63,357 bases of DNA, taken from Nostoc sp. CHAB 5834 (GTDB lineage Bacteria > Cyanobacteriota > Cyanobacteriia > Cyanobacteriales > Nostocaceae). The position numbers and the translations under genes were made by a program. Shown here in pieces: positions 1 through 8,544 of the stretch (positions are counted from its first letter, which is position 1; each line of letters opens with the position of its first letter). The stretch covers positions 1 to 63,357 of the forward strand of contig JAIVFU010000038.1 in NCBI GenBank assembly GCA_020829485.1. Reading direction: 5' to 3'. The notes under the pieces were generated by a model. It searched no databases. It was not told where the DNA came from and saw only the letters and a list, made by a program, of their open reading frames with translations.

Positions 1-205
1 TCCTGGCACAAAATCCGGCTGTAATAATGCCGAGCCTAAGCCCACCAGAAAGCTCGAAAGAGTCCAGGATAAATGGGTAATGAGGTATGCGTGACAAGCA
101 CCAAAGCATTGAGGAGCGGAATGAAGGAAAACTTTCACGTTCCGTTTTGAAGACCAACGGGGTTGGTGACAGCCTCGTTGAGTTTAATAAGGTTATGATT
201 ACTGA
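1..205 (+). mobile_element. Group II intron-like domain I fragment, no maturase
   Basis: This stretch is not coding. Around 110-190 it has the look of the end of domain I of bacterial group II introns: a GAGGAGCGG block, a stem-loop whose arms are GGAATGAAGG and CTTTCACGTTCC, then GTTTTGAAGACC and a final GTTGAGTTTAA shortly before where a reverse transcriptase ORF would normally begin. No such ORF follows; a TVP38 gene starts within 100 bases. I infer a truncated, ORF-less intron remnant whose 5' end lies outside the window. The call rests on remembered consensus sequence, so it is moderate. Confidence 0.45.
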
Positions 206-281
206 TGGTTAGACTCTCTAATCATTGATTCTCTCAGTTATTATTTCCTCTACTTTCCAAAACCAAGGTTTTCAATAATTA

Positions 282-1046
282 ATGGGGAAATTTGCCAAAG
301 ATGGGTTGTTTTACAAAAAAAGCAGGAGTATTTTAGTGTGGAACTTGAAAGCTGGTATTTTAGTACTCACACTGAGTTGCATAATTGCAACTGGTATAGC
401 GGTATACCTTATTGGCGGCATTGAACCAGCACAAATTCAAGCTTTGCTAAAATCTTCTGGTATCTGGGCACCTGTTATTTATGTTGTTTTGTACGTTGTA
501 GCAACTATGTTAGTTTTGCCTTCAACAGTGCTAAATTTGACTGGAGGTGCAATTTTTGGCCCTTGGCTGGGTACTTTCTGGACTAGTGTTGGAGCAGTCA
601 TTGCGGCAATAATTGCCTTTATTTTTACTCGGACTATTGGACGGCAAACAGTTGCAAAACGACTAGCAGGACGCTGGCAAGCGATGGATGCTGAGGTGCG
701 CCGTGGAGGGCTTTTTTATATGTTTGCCATCCGATTAGTACCAATCATGCCCTATGGTTTGGTCAACTTTGTGGCTGGACTAACTTCGATCAGCTTTAAA
801 GATTATGTTTTAGGTACAACACTTGGTACTGTTCCTAGTGTATTACCTTTTGTACTACTGGGTAGTTCTGGTCTGAAGGCAGTCAAAACAGGGGATTTCT
901 TGCCGCTAGTACTCGCCTTGGGCTTAACTGGAACCCTGGTAGCAGGGTCTACTTGGTATCGCCATCGCCGGAGTTTTCCCAAAAAAGCTGTAGAAAGTCT
1001 TAAAGAATCAAACCCTTCAGATGACATCAACCCGAAGAATAAATAA
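282..1046 (+). CDS. TVP38/TMEM64 family (DedA-like, SNARE-associated Golgi) membrane protein
   Basis: Integral inner- or thylakoid-membrane protein of 254 residues, normal length for the family. Hydrophobic segments lie near residues 22-44, 58-80, 92-112, 145-170 and 205-222. The central block with the FGPWLGTFWTSVGAVIAAIIAF and GRQTVAKRLAGRW regions, followed by FAIRLVPIMPYGLVNFVAGLT, is the conserved VTT/SNARE_assoc core; the family is thought to act as lipid scramblases or in membrane lipid handling, but the substrate here cannot be read from sequence. The ATG at 282 is used. The tail is basic and polar and should be cytoplasmic. It is followed 107 bp later by a membrane-bound glycosyltransferase on the same strand, so co-expression is possible. 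Confidence 0.88.
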   Translation: MGKFAKDGLFYKKSRSILVWNLKAGILVLTLSCIIATGIAVYLIGGIEPAQIQALLKSSGIWAPVIYVVLYVVATMLVLPSTVLNLTGGAIFGPWLGTFWTSVGAVIAAIIAFIFTRTIGRQTVAKRLAGRWQAMDAEVRRGGLFYMFAIRLVPIMPYGLVNFVAGLTSISFKDYVLGTTLGTVPSVLPFVLLGSSGLKAVKTGDFLPLVLALGLTGTLVAGSTWYRHRRSFPKKAVESLKESNPSDDINPKNK

Positions 1047-1153
1047 ACTATAACAATCTGACTTGACTATTGCTAAGTATACTGAGAACGAAACCTTGAT
1101 GATTATAAGCAGTCTGTCAACTTGGTTGTTCAAAAATTAAACAAGATTTTTAG

Positions 1154-2170
1154 ATGCTACCAAAGTATTCATTGATTGTTCCAATTTATAACGAAGAAGA
1201 AATTATTCCTGAACTTTACCGCAGACTGAGTGCAGTCATGAATCGGCTCGATGGTCTTGTCGAATTAATTTTAATCAATGATGGTAGCCGCGATCGCTCC
1301 CTACAACTACTACGAGAACTCCATCAAAAAGACCCGCGCATTTGCTATCTCAGCTTTGCTCGTAACTTTGGTCATCAAATTGCAGTTACGGCTGGTCTTA
1401 ATTTTGTTCGGGGTCAAGTTATCATCATCCTTGATGCTGACTTACAAGATCCACCAGAACTAATCCCCGACATGGTTGAAAAATGGCGACAGGGCTATCA
1501 AGTCGTCTACGCTCAACGCACTCAACGCCTTAAGGAAGGATGGTTTAAGCGTTTTACTGCCTACTCTTTTTATCGCATCCTCAAGAAGCTTGCAGATGTA
1601 GAGATTCCTACTGATACTGGTGATTTTTGTTTAATGGATCGGCAGATCGTAGATATTCTCAATTCTATGCCAGAACGCACCCGTTACATTCGTGGTCTGC
1701 GTTCTTGGGTTGGCTTTCAGCAAACAGCAATTCGGTTTGAGCGCAACCCCCGCTTTGCTGGGGAAGTTAAATACACTTTCAGCAAATCCTTAGCGCTTGC
1801 CATCAATGGTCTAGTATCCTTTTCAATAGTGCCACTACGGTTATCAACCTACTTAGGGTTAGTAGCGGCGGCAGCAGCTATATTGATGGCTTTATTAGTC
1901 TTGTATTGGCGGCTTTTTGTTCCCCATTCGCCTTTAACTGGGTTTACGATTATTTTGATGGCAATTTTCTTTCTCGGATCTGTGCAGTTAGTCAGTGTTG
2001 GCATCTTAGGCGAATATATAGGGCGCATCTATGAAGAAGTTAAAGCCAGACCTCTCTATACTTTGGCAGAAGTAGGTGGTTTTTATGACAAATCTACCAA
2101 GTCAACGAACAATTCTGACCAACTAGATAATTTAGAAGATCCTACTATTCAAAATCTAGACAAGTATTGA
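1154..2170 (+). CDS. Polyprenyl-phosphate glycosyltransferase, GT2 family (GtrB/DPM1-like)
   Basis: A 338-residue GT2 enzyme expected to move a sugar from a nucleotide donor to a polyprenyl phosphate on the cytoplasmic face of the membrane. The N-terminal GT-A fold shows [11 protein letters not shown] near residue 6, LINDGSRD near 40 and the metal-binding DAD of [13 protein letters not shown] near 95. Two transmembrane helices follow near 228-250 and 262-285, the hallmark of GtrB/DPMS-type enzymes, and the [15 protein letters not shown] motif closes the conserved part. A 30-residue Asn/Asp/Ser-rich tail is less conserved. The sugar cannot be assigned. The ATG start is preceded by an AT-rich stretch without a clear Shine-Dalgarno sequence. 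Confidence 0.9.
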   Translation: MLPKYSLIVPIYNEEEIIPELYRRLSAVMNRLDGLVELILINDGSRDRSLQLLRELHQKDPRICYLSFARNFGHQIAVTAGLNFVRGQVIIILDADLQDPPELIPDMVEKWRQGYQVVYAQRTQRLKEGWFKRFTAYSFYRILKKLADVEIPTDTGDFCLMDRQIVDILNSMPERTRYIRGLRSWVGFQQTAIRFERNPRFAGEVKYTFSKSLALAINGLVSFSIVPLRLSTYLGLVAAAAAILMALLVLYWRLFVPHSPLTGFTIILMAIFFLGSVQLVSVGILGEYIGRIYEEVKARPLYTLAEVGGFYDKSTKSTNNSDQLDNLEDPTIQNLDKY

Positions 2171-2426
2171 CCTAAAAAAGGCAGAGGACACTCGTTTAAT
2201 CGAAAAGTCTGGGGATTCTTGAGTCTTAAGGGACTTCCAAATAAAAAATAATCAATCGTTTGGGTAAGCAGTTCTTGAGCAGGGGAGGCAGGAGAGGCAG
2301 GGGGAGAAGAAATTGAATTCTGGTGTTAGATGCAGGAATTGAGTAATTTAATTCTTGGATGTCCCTAACTCGCAAGTAGAGACACGTTAGGGAACTCCAA
2401 AAAATAAATTATTCCACATTAAAATC

Positions 2427-2484
2427 GTTGACTGTTGACTGTTGACTGAAAACTCGTGAACCGTCAACGGTCAACAGTGAACAA
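2427..2484. repeat. TTGACTG heptamer array with inverted partner
   Basis: Three direct TTGACTG units are followed by CGTCAACGGTCAACAGTGAAC, the near reverse complement, so the block can fold into a hairpin. It is a short tandem repeat typical of heterocystous cyanobacteria; related heptamer runs occur near 3090 and 19200-19260. Confidence 0.7.
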
Positions 2485-2766
2485 TAGCAATGGAATATTT
2501 TTTACTTGGAAGTCCCTAGCTTGGATGAACGCACAAAATAGTCTAAAAAGCAAGCTATTTAGAGAGATAATTAAATTTATTTTACATAACTTTATGTTTT
2601 AATTTGTTTGCTAAAATGCTTGCTTTTTGTCGAAAACTGTGAAAAGCTTTGTTATAGTCAAAGCTACGGTTTGTCGATCGAGTTAAAGTATTTATTGAAT
2701 ACTAATCTGCTGGCAACCTATCTTAAGGAGCCACAATTTAAGGCTACTAAACTATCGATTCAGTAA

Positions 2767-3012
2767 TTAAAAACCTAACCTCCAGCCCACTTCCCTTGTA
2801 GGCGAGGGGTTGTAGTTTACCGCCGTAGGCATCGCTCGAATTTGCCCTCCTTGCTCTGCTGGCATTGTTCTCAACTGCCGCATGAACATACATCCATCCA
2901 CTTCCTCTTGAGCTTTTAGATGATCAATTAAATTTTTAACAAGGGGAAAATTTTCTTTCTCAATCGAGATACCTGAGGTTTCAAAAATCCGGCGACGTGT
3001 CCATCCGTTTTC
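2767..3012 (-). pseudogene. Decayed frame with receiver-domain-like end
   Basis: Read leftward from 3012 there are 81 codons without a stop, but no plausible start codon until the middle. The last third contains LRTMPAEQGGQIRAM, which resembles the alpha3-beta4 part of cyanobacterial response-regulator receivers (LRALPAEQGGQIPAIALTA). Where the family would continue with ALTAYA, the DNA changes into the dispersed repeat GCGATGCCTACGGCGGTAAA, so the repeat seems to have interrupted the gene. The part upstream of the receiver-like stretch is not recognised. I treat it as a remnant and not as an expressed gene. Confidence 0.35.
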
Positions 3013-3129
3013 CTATCGGTTTATACTGTGGAACGAAACCCCTAATAAGCTTATATGCATCTAAATTATATAAACATTCTTTATAATCGTTGACGGTTGA
3101 CGGTTGACGATTATCGGTCATCAGTCAAT

Positions 3130-3219
3130 AGACATCTCCAGAAATTAAATATGCGTTACCCAGAACCCTTGTAGAGACGTAGCACTGCTACGTCTCTACA
3201 TTCTTTTTCGGAGATGTCT
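3130..3219. mobile_element. 90-bp TA-flanked MITE carrying a TGTAGAGACG palindrome
   Basis: The ends are inverted repeats: AGACATCTCC-GAAA at the left and its reverse complement at the right, each bordered by TA, as expected for elements moved by IS630/Tc1-type transposases. Inside, 3170-3200 is a perfect 31-base palindrome (TGTAGAGACGTAGCA, one unpaired C, and the complement). It encodes nothing. The same palindrome type recurs elsewhere in the window with a different core. Confidence 0.65.
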
Positions 3220-3534
3220 AATGGTCAAAAGTCATCAGGTAAATGTACAATGTTATTTGCGTAACAGCTTATCGTTACCAGTTTTACCTGTGAAAGTTTG
3301 AGGCACTGCCGAGTCTAATGAACTAACTATGCAATCCTTGGCTGTTCGATTGCAGGCATAAGCTAAATATATTTTTATTTTTATAGTAGATATTGGAATA
3401 TAGCAGATGCTATAACTCTCACTACATCTATCTAGAGTTATAGAGGTTGTAAGTTGGTGATTATGTACTACATCAACTATTATGCAACCTATTTAAGCTA
3501 GTAGTAGAGTTGTTTCAATCTAGGGAATGAAAAC

Positions 3535-3819
3535 ATGAGGGTTTGGCTTGCCTGCTTTTTAGTGCTGTTTGCTTTGGCGGAACTGTTTGACTGGTTACAA
3601 AAATTTAATTTGCCATTACCTATCTATATTTTGGGTGGCGCTTTTTTAGCTGTTGCTTCTAACTATGATAAAATATTTGATTCCTATTTTGCTGATTCAA
3701 GCATTAAAGCATCACTCGAACAATCCGAGTTAGATTCACTAACCCCATCTACTAATCCTATTTCTTTCCCAATTGCCAGTCCTATTGAAGATGCTCAAAC
3801 ATCTCAAACGGATGATTAG
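3535..3819 (+). CDS. Small conserved membrane protein, unknown function
   Basis: A 94-residue protein with two hydrophobic stretches, residues 3-17 (WLACFLVLFALAELF) and 29-43 (IYILGGAFLAVASNY), joined by a short aromatic loop, then a polar, Ser/Pro/Asp-rich cytosolic tail. That shape is common for small cyanobacterial membrane proteins, but I do not recognise a named family. The ATG at 3535 lies just after GGGAATGAAAAC; no strong Shine-Dalgarno is visible. It precedes the CHASE2-kinase gene on the same strand by 173 bp, with a dispersed repeat between them, so operon membership is doubtful. Confidence 0.65.
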   Translation: MRVWLACFLVLFALAELFDWLQKFNLPLPIYILGGAFLAVASNYDKIFDSYFADSSIKASLEQSELDSLTPSTNPISFPIASPIEDAQTSQTDD

Positions 3820-3828
3820 CTGCATAGC

Positions 3829-3858
3829 GCGTAGGCGTAGCCCGTCGTAGACATCGCT
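3829..3858. repeat. Dispersed short repeat (GCGTAGGCGTAGCCCG type)
   Basis: Thirty bases that match the reverse complement of the repeat GCGATGTCTACGACGGGCT seen at 41412 and the related ones at 12151, 12202, 25463 and 35543. It sits right behind a stop codon, a frequent position for this family. No coding value. Confidence 0.75.
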
Positions 3859-3992
3859 TGTCTAGTCTCTAAGCAGTAAGTAAACTGCTACATTAATAGA
3901 GAAGCTCAGGTTAATTAGCTTTTAACCTAAAGTCAGAAAATTAACTTCTGTACCTGCAACATCTACCCAATTCAGGCTACCGTCGCAATGCC

Positions 3993-6209
3993 GTGATCAG
4001 TGGACTATTAAAAAAACTCCGTGTCCCCTTTGTCAAAGTTCAGGATTTCCGTGAAACTTCCAAGAGCAAAAACTGGTTGCAAATGATTTTAGTTACCAGT
4101 GTAGGAGTTACCGCCTTTATCTGGGGAGTTCGGGAACTCAAATGGTTGCAGCCTTGGGAGTTGAGAGTTTATGATCAGATGTTGCGATCGCGTCCACAAG
4201 AAGCACCCAATCGGCGGATTTTGCTAGTAAAAATCACTGACGGGGATTTTAAACAAGATAAAGGGATTATATCAGATCGTAGAATCAATCAGCTATTAAA
4301 AAAAATACAGTCTTATCAACCGCGAATTGTTGGTTTATATCTTTTCCAACCAGAAAACAACTATTTGGCGGCAAAGGAGCAAAATCAAGATAACATCTTC
4401 AGCACCTGTTTGTTCAACACCTTGGGTAAAGATGAAATTCCACCACCGCCAAATTTCCCCATAGATAATGTTGGGTTTAGCAATGTGGTTGCTGATAATG
4501 AAAACGACCAAATTCTCCGCCGCAGTTTGTTATTTGTTTACTCTCCAGACAAAAAATGTACAACATCATTTGCATTTGGTGCGCTTATAGCAATTAATTA
4601 TCTGGATAAACAAGGTATTGAATATGACTTTATTAATAAAGGAGATTTTCAGTTAGGTAAAACCTTGTTCCCGCGTTTACAACCGAATTCCGGTAGTTAC
4701 CAACATCTGAATGCAGATGGCTATCAAATATTATTAAATTACCATCACCCCAACAGCCTAGCTGACGAAGTAACGCTTACACAAGTCCTCAGTGGACAAG
4801 TCAAACCCAGTTTAATCAAAGACCGCCTTGTAATTATTGGCACTACAGCAGCTAATTTCCCTCAAAGTAGCTTTTATACACCCTACAGCGCTTTGCCAGA
4901 TCAACCACCCAGAATGCCTGCTTTGCTTATTCATGCACAGATAGCAAGTCAACTCATCAGTACAGTATTGGATGGACGACCTATAATTTGGTATTGGCCC
5001 GACTCGGCGGAACTTATTTGGGTGTGGGGCTGGTCGCTTTTAGGTGGAATTATAGCATGGCGGTGGCAAAATCCGTTGCTGTTGCTAGTGGTGGTCGGGA
5101 TAACTCTACTTGGCTTAGTAGGAATCTGCGTTGCTTTGTTTTTGCAAGGCGGATGGATACCATTAGTTCCCTCTGGCCTGGCTTTGGTGATTAGTAGCAT
5201 CTGCGTGATTACTTATACTAGCTACCAAAATCAGCGACAAACTCAGGTGATTATTCTGCAAGTTGAAAAACAACAAGAAGCGATCGCTCAATTAAATGTA
5301 CTCTTAGAAGATAAAACAGCACTTCCCGACTCTTATCTTGATTTTCCTCCCCCAGTTGATTCACCAGAAATAAAATCAGGTGATTTGCTTTTGGGTGGAC
5401 GCTACAAAATCTCTCAAGTTCTTGGTGCAGGTGGATTTGGCCGCACTTATTTAGCACAGGATACTCAACGCCCAGGTAATCCGATTTGTGTAGTTAAAAA
5501 GTTAATGCCAGCCCGTCAAGATACACGATTTTTGCAAGTTGCTCGGAGGTTGTTTAATAGTGAAGCTGAAATATTACAATGTTTGGGTAAACATCATCAA
5601 ATTCCCGAACTACTTGCTTATTTTGAAGATGACCAAGAATTTTATTTGATTCAACAATATATTGAGGGACATACCCTAAGTGAAGAATTACCACCCGTGC
5701 GGAATGTTGTCCAAAACGAATCATTTGTAATTGAGATGCTCAAACAAGTTTTAGAAGTTCTAGAATTTGTTCACCATCATCGAGTGATTCATCGTGATAT
5801 CAAACCGGCTAATATTATTAGATGCGCTCAAGATAATCGGCTAGTATTGATTGACTTTGGTGCTGTCAAATTGATGCAACCGCCGAGTAGCGAACAAACA
5901 GAATTAGCCACAGTAGCCATCGGGACGCGGGGTTATGCACCTCCAGAACAATTTGCCGGTCATCCGCGCTTATGCAGTGACATTTACGCTTTAGGAATGA
6001 TTGCCATTCAAGCCATAACTGGGATACCACCGCAAGACCTCCACCCAGATCCAGAAACGGGTAATATTATGTGGCGGCAAACGGTGCAAGTGAGTGAAGA
6101 ATTGGCGGCAATTTTAGATAAAATGGTTTGTTATCATTTTAGCGATCGCTATCAATCAGCCGCCGCAGTTTTACAAGATTTAAAATGTATGTATAGCAGT
6201 CCGCTTTGA
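3993..6209 (+). CDS. CHASE2 sensor Ser/Thr protein kinase
   Basis: A 738-residue membrane receptor kinase. A hydrophobic helix near residues 30-45 leads into an extracytoplasmic CHASE2 domain (about 50-325, with the typical WELRVYDQMLRSRP start and RLVIIGTTA end). Three transmembrane helices follow at about 345-420, a short coiled linker (QVEKQQEAIAQLNVLLEDK), and a C-terminal eukaryotic-type kinase domain from about 470. The kinase looks active: glycine loop GAGGFGRTY near 477, catalytic Lys in VVKKL near 500, HRDIKPANI near 599 and DFGAVK near 620. It should sense an external signal and phosphorylate Ser/Thr of unknown targets. Translation starts with GTG at 3993; an ATG five bases upstream is out of frame and stops at once. 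Confidence 0.92.
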   Translation: MISGLLKKLRVPFVKVQDFRETSKSKNWLQMILVTSVGVTAFIWGVRELKWLQPWELRVYDQMLRSRPQEAPNRRILLVKITDGDFKQDKGIISDRRINQLLKKIQSYQPRIVGLYLFQPENNYLAAKEQNQDNIFSTCLFNTLGKDEIPPPPNFPIDNVGFSNVVADNENDQILRRSLLFVYSPDKKCTTSFAFGALIAINYLDKQGIEYDFINKGDFQLGKTLFPRLQPNSGSYQHLNADGYQILLNYHHPNSLADEVTLTQVLSGQVKPSLIKDRLVIIGTTAANFPQSSFYTPYSALPDQPPRMPALLIHAQIASQLISTVLDGRPIIWYWPDSAELIWVWGWSLLGGIIAWRWQNPLLLLVVVGITLLGLVGICVALFLQGGWIPLVPSGLALVISSICVITYTSYQNQRQTQVIILQVEKQQEAIAQLNVLLEDKTALPDSYLDFPPPVDSPEIKSGDLLLGGRYKISQVLGAGGFGRTYLAQDTQRPGNPICVVKKLMPARQDTRFLQVARRLFNSEAEILQCLGKHHQIPELLAYFEDDQEFYLIQQYIEGHTLSEELPPVRNVVQNESFVIEMLKQVLEVLEFVHHHRVIHRDIKPANIIRCAQDNRLVLIDFGAVKLMQPPSSEQTELATVAIGTRGYAPPEQFAGHPRLCSDIYALGMIAIQAITGIPPQDLHPDPETGNIMWRQTVQVSEELAAILDKMVCYHFSDRYQSAAAVLQDLKCMYSSPL

Positions 6210-6694
6210 TTTTTGAAATTATTTGTGTAGAGAGGGAGTGGGGAAGAAGCGCCGCCACTTCCAGCCGTATAGTGCTATTTAAACGCAACCTGCTGTACCG
6301 TTATTGTATCGCCTGACAACGCGATTGTATTGACTGACAAAAATTACAGCTATTTTCAGTTAAATATAGCGGTTCTCGCTTGGGTACAGTACAGTTTTGA
6401 CCTCACTTCCATTCCTCTCTCGTAAAAGGAGAGAGGCTTTGAATCTTACTCCCCAACGCTAGAAGGGAAGGGGCTGGGGGTTAGGTCTGTATTGGACTCA
6501 ACCGAGAAGCGCTATAGATCCCGCAGTAAGGGCACAGCAATGCTCATTGGTGTCAACTTAAGAAGATAAAGCCCAAATTTGTTGAGTGTAAGCGTCAATC
6601 TCAAGGGTGACGCTTACGCCTAGTTTTGACTAATCCAAAGAGCTTTTGATGTTCGACAAGATAAGTAACAGCTTGGCAAAAATGGTATAAACTA
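6210..6694. other. Intergenic, contains TATAGCG element and a single GTGTCAACTTAAG arm
   Basis: No gene is seen. Besides the element at 6365-6516, the bases 6531-6563 hold one arm (GGCACAGCAATGCTCATTGG then TGTCAACTTAAG) of an inverted repeat that occurs in both orientations at 7330-7556 and 47318-47450. A hairpin with arms GTAAGCGTCA and TGACGCTTAC lies at about 6589-6618, behind the minus-strand gene at 6695, and may end its transcript. Confidence 0.55.
6365..6516. mobile_element. 152-bp MITE with TATAGCGGTTCTCG ends
   Basis: The first 30 bases and the reverse complement of the last 30 match at about 25 positions, starting TATAGCG[G/C]TTCTCG. If the outer TA is the duplicated target, the ends fit IS630/Tc1-type mobilisation. 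There is no reading frame; the interior has a purine-rich AGGAGAGAGG / GGAAGGGGCTGGGG segment. A second, larger copy is at 7285-7594. Confidence 0.65.
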
Positions 6695-7180
6695 TTAGAC
6701 ATCAAAATGATATGATACAGCCCCTTCTTCGTTCACCTTAAAGTTTGCATTGAAGTCTTTAGCTTTTTCATCTAAATATTGTCTAGCATGGGCTGCGGGT
6801 AATTGTGACTGCATAGCAAAGCCTAATACAGTTATGCGCCCATGATTTTCTTGTAACATTTTATAAAAAATCGATTGCAGGCGATCGCTAACTTGTTGAT
6901 TAAGCGCCTTTTTCTCCTGTCGGCTTTGACGGTATAATCCCAATGCTAACCATGTGCCCAGTGTTAGCGTAGGAATACCAAAAATTAGGCGTTCTACAGC
7001 AGTATTATCAATTACAGGGGTACTTGTTGTTGAGAACTCAATCGAACCATCCCAAGCTAAGGGTAGCGTGATTGATTTTTCCATAGTCGTTTTATTAAAT
7101 ACCTCTGCTGCTGATAGAGTTATAAACATAAATCCCATTGTCAGTAGCCAAGCTGCGGCCAATTTTTCAGCAGTTTTCAT
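6695..7180 (-). CDS. Conserved membrane protein, unknown function
   Basis: A 161-residue protein. Residues 8-27 form an N-terminal membrane helix (or uncleaved signal), residues 65-83 a second one, with a Ser/Thr-rich extracytoplasmic loop between them. The cytoplasmic half (84-161) is charged and reads like a small helical DNA- or protein-binding unit ending in a beta-hairpin-like NEEGAVSYHFDV. Similar endings occur in cyanobacterial membrane proteins of unknown role, so I regard it as a real gene without assigning function. It is flanked on both sides by MITEs of the same family, and the ATG at 7180 lies about 100 bases from the second one. Confidence 0.65.
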   Translation of the reverse strand: MKTAEKLAAAWLLTMGFMFITLSAAEVFNKTTMEKSITLPLAWDGSIEFSTTSTPVIDNTAVERLIFGIPTLTLGTWLALGLYRQSRQEKKALNQQVSDRLQSIFYKMLQENHGRITVLGFAMQSQLPAAHARQYLDEKAKDFNANFKVNEEGAVSYHFDV

Positions 7181-7284
7181 AGTTCCACTTCAGATTTACA
7201 CTTTGCTAGCGATTTTAACCTTACTTTCGCAAAGGTTCCAATATATCAATCTACTCCTGACGATAGGTTTGTCAGCCCTTCTTC

Positions 7285-7594
7285 TATAGCGGTTCTCAAT
7301 TGCATAGAATACAGATCATTTGTAAGGGCACAGCATTGCTCATACCTGTCAACTTAAGCTAAAATGCATGTCCCACAGGCGTTTTACCCCCCTTAATCCC
7401 CCCGATGCATTGGGGGGAAAAAGAAATCCAGTTCCCTCCCCTTTCTAAGGGGAGGGTTAGGGTGGGGTGACGCGGTGAGTGATGGAAAGCTAAAGAACTG
7501 AATATCACGTCTCGACAAGGGTTTCACGTTAAGTTGACACCTATGAGCAATGCTGTACCCTATTGTGTATTGCTTCCATTCGAGAAGCGCTATA
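7285..7594. mobile_element. 310-bp composite repeat: TATAGCG ends around GTGTCAACTTAA arms
   Basis: Outer ends TATAGCGGTTCTC and CGAGAAGCGCTATA match the element at 6365. Nested inside, 7330 onward (ACAGCATTGCTCAT, TGTCAACTTAA) and its near-perfect reverse complement ending at 7556 form a second inverted pair with only two mismatches in about 26 bases. The middle carries GGGGAGGGTTAGGGTGGGG-type purine runs. No ORF. It looks like one element inside, or fused with, another. Confidence 0.6.
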
Positions 7595-7813
7595 TCTTCT
7601 TCAGTCCTTTCTCGATACCATCTAGGCGCTTACGGTTCTCCCACTGTTTATTTGTCACGGAGGAAAACGATGGGATTAAATCTCATAAATAGTATAAATT
7701 TTGCTTTTATTACTTAAATACGGGTGTGCGATCGCTATCATAATTGTTCATACTCCCAATCAGAGCGATCGCTGTACTAGAATACTTACCAGTGTTAAGC
7801 CTTAAGATTTTTA

Positions 7814-7851
7814 AATCGCAGCAAAGGTATAATATTTATCTTGCTGCGATT
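7814..7851 (-). terminator. Hairpin behind chlM
   Basis: AATCGCAGCAA and TTGCTGCGATT form a perfect 11-bp stem with a 16-base AT-rich loop, 7 bases past the chlM stop codon. On the minus strand the stem is followed by TTAAAAATCTT, a weak U-rich tail. Position and strength favour a transcription terminator or 3'-end stabiliser. Confidence 0.55.
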
Positions 7852-7857
7852 GGAAAC

Positions 7858-8544
7858 TTAGTTGCGTGTAGCTTCAAGTAGGCGGGAAAAATAGAAACGA
7901 GTCTTCGTCATCGCTTTTCGTTGCAATGAAAAGCCATTACTTTCCAAGATTTTCACGACATCAGCCTCACGATGCAAATATGCACGAGTCGCTTTACTTG
8001 GCCCGGGAAAGAAACTACCAATTTTCTTGAGTATACTCAGGGCGCAGGTCTTCGGCGCAAAACTGAGAATTATCCGTGACTGTGCCAAAGAACAGAGGTG
8101 AGAAATCATCTCATCCGCTTTTTCTTGGGGGTAATGGATTAAAACATCCAAGCAAATAACGGTATGGTAACTACCACTCAACGATTCCAAATCTTGCACG
8201 GCAAAAGTGGGATTTTCGGCATTTCCCAAAGTTTGCTTGGCTCTATCCTTGCCTTCTTCCACCATTTTTTCAGAAATATCGGCGGCATAGACTTTAGCAC
8301 CATCTACCGCTAGAGGGATGCTGAGACTACCGACACCACACCCAGCATCACAGATTGATAGCTCTGGTAAATTGTTATCAGCCTTCAGCCAGCCGAGAAC
8401 AGTATCTACAGTTTGCTGGTGTCCATTGCGGATGTCTAGTTGAACTTTGTTGACTTCGCCATCGCCGTAGATTCGCTTCCAACGGTCAAATCCGGTGGAA
8501 TTGAAATACTCACGAACAATCGTTTTATCGTCGGCTACGTTCAT
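7858..8544 (-). CDS. chlM: Magnesium-protoporphyrin IX methyltransferase
   Basis: ChlM transfers a methyl group from S-adenosylmethionine to the ring C propionate of Mg-protoporphyrin IX, the step after Mg chelatase in chlorophyll synthesis. The 228-residue length is typical. The N-terminus DDKTIVREYFNSTGFDRWKRI is characteristic of the family, followed by the SAM-binding motif I DAGCGVGSLSIPLA near 65-78, YAADIS near 88 and CLDVLIHYPQE near 131. The end RFYFSRLLEA also fits. The ATG at 8544 is used. It is transcribed alone, away from the antiporter gene, with a hairpin right behind the stop. Confidence 0.95.
   Translation of the reverse strand: MNVADDKTIVREYFNSTGFDRWKRIYGDGEVNKVQLDIRNGHQQTVDTVLGWLKADNNLPELSICDAGCGVGSLSIPLAVDGAKVYAADISEKMVEEGKDRAKQTLGNAENPTFAVQDLESLSGSYHTVICLDVLIHYPQEKADEMISHLCSLAQSRIILSFAPKTCALSILKKIGSFFPGPSKATRAYLHREADVVKILESNGFSLQRKAMTKTRFYFSRLLEATRN

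Larger units (their letters stand above)
2171..3534. other. Repeat-rich intergenic region, 1.36 kb
   Basis: No intact gene is seen. The region holds a TTGACTG heptamer array with its inverted counterpart (2427-2484), a decayed receiver-like reading frame on the minus strand (2767-3012), a short TACCGCCGTAGGC repeat at 2818-2836, another TTGACGG heptamer run near 3090, and a small mobile element at 3130-3219. The 150 bases before 3535 are AT-rich and should hold the promoter of the small membrane protein. Confidence 0.7.
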
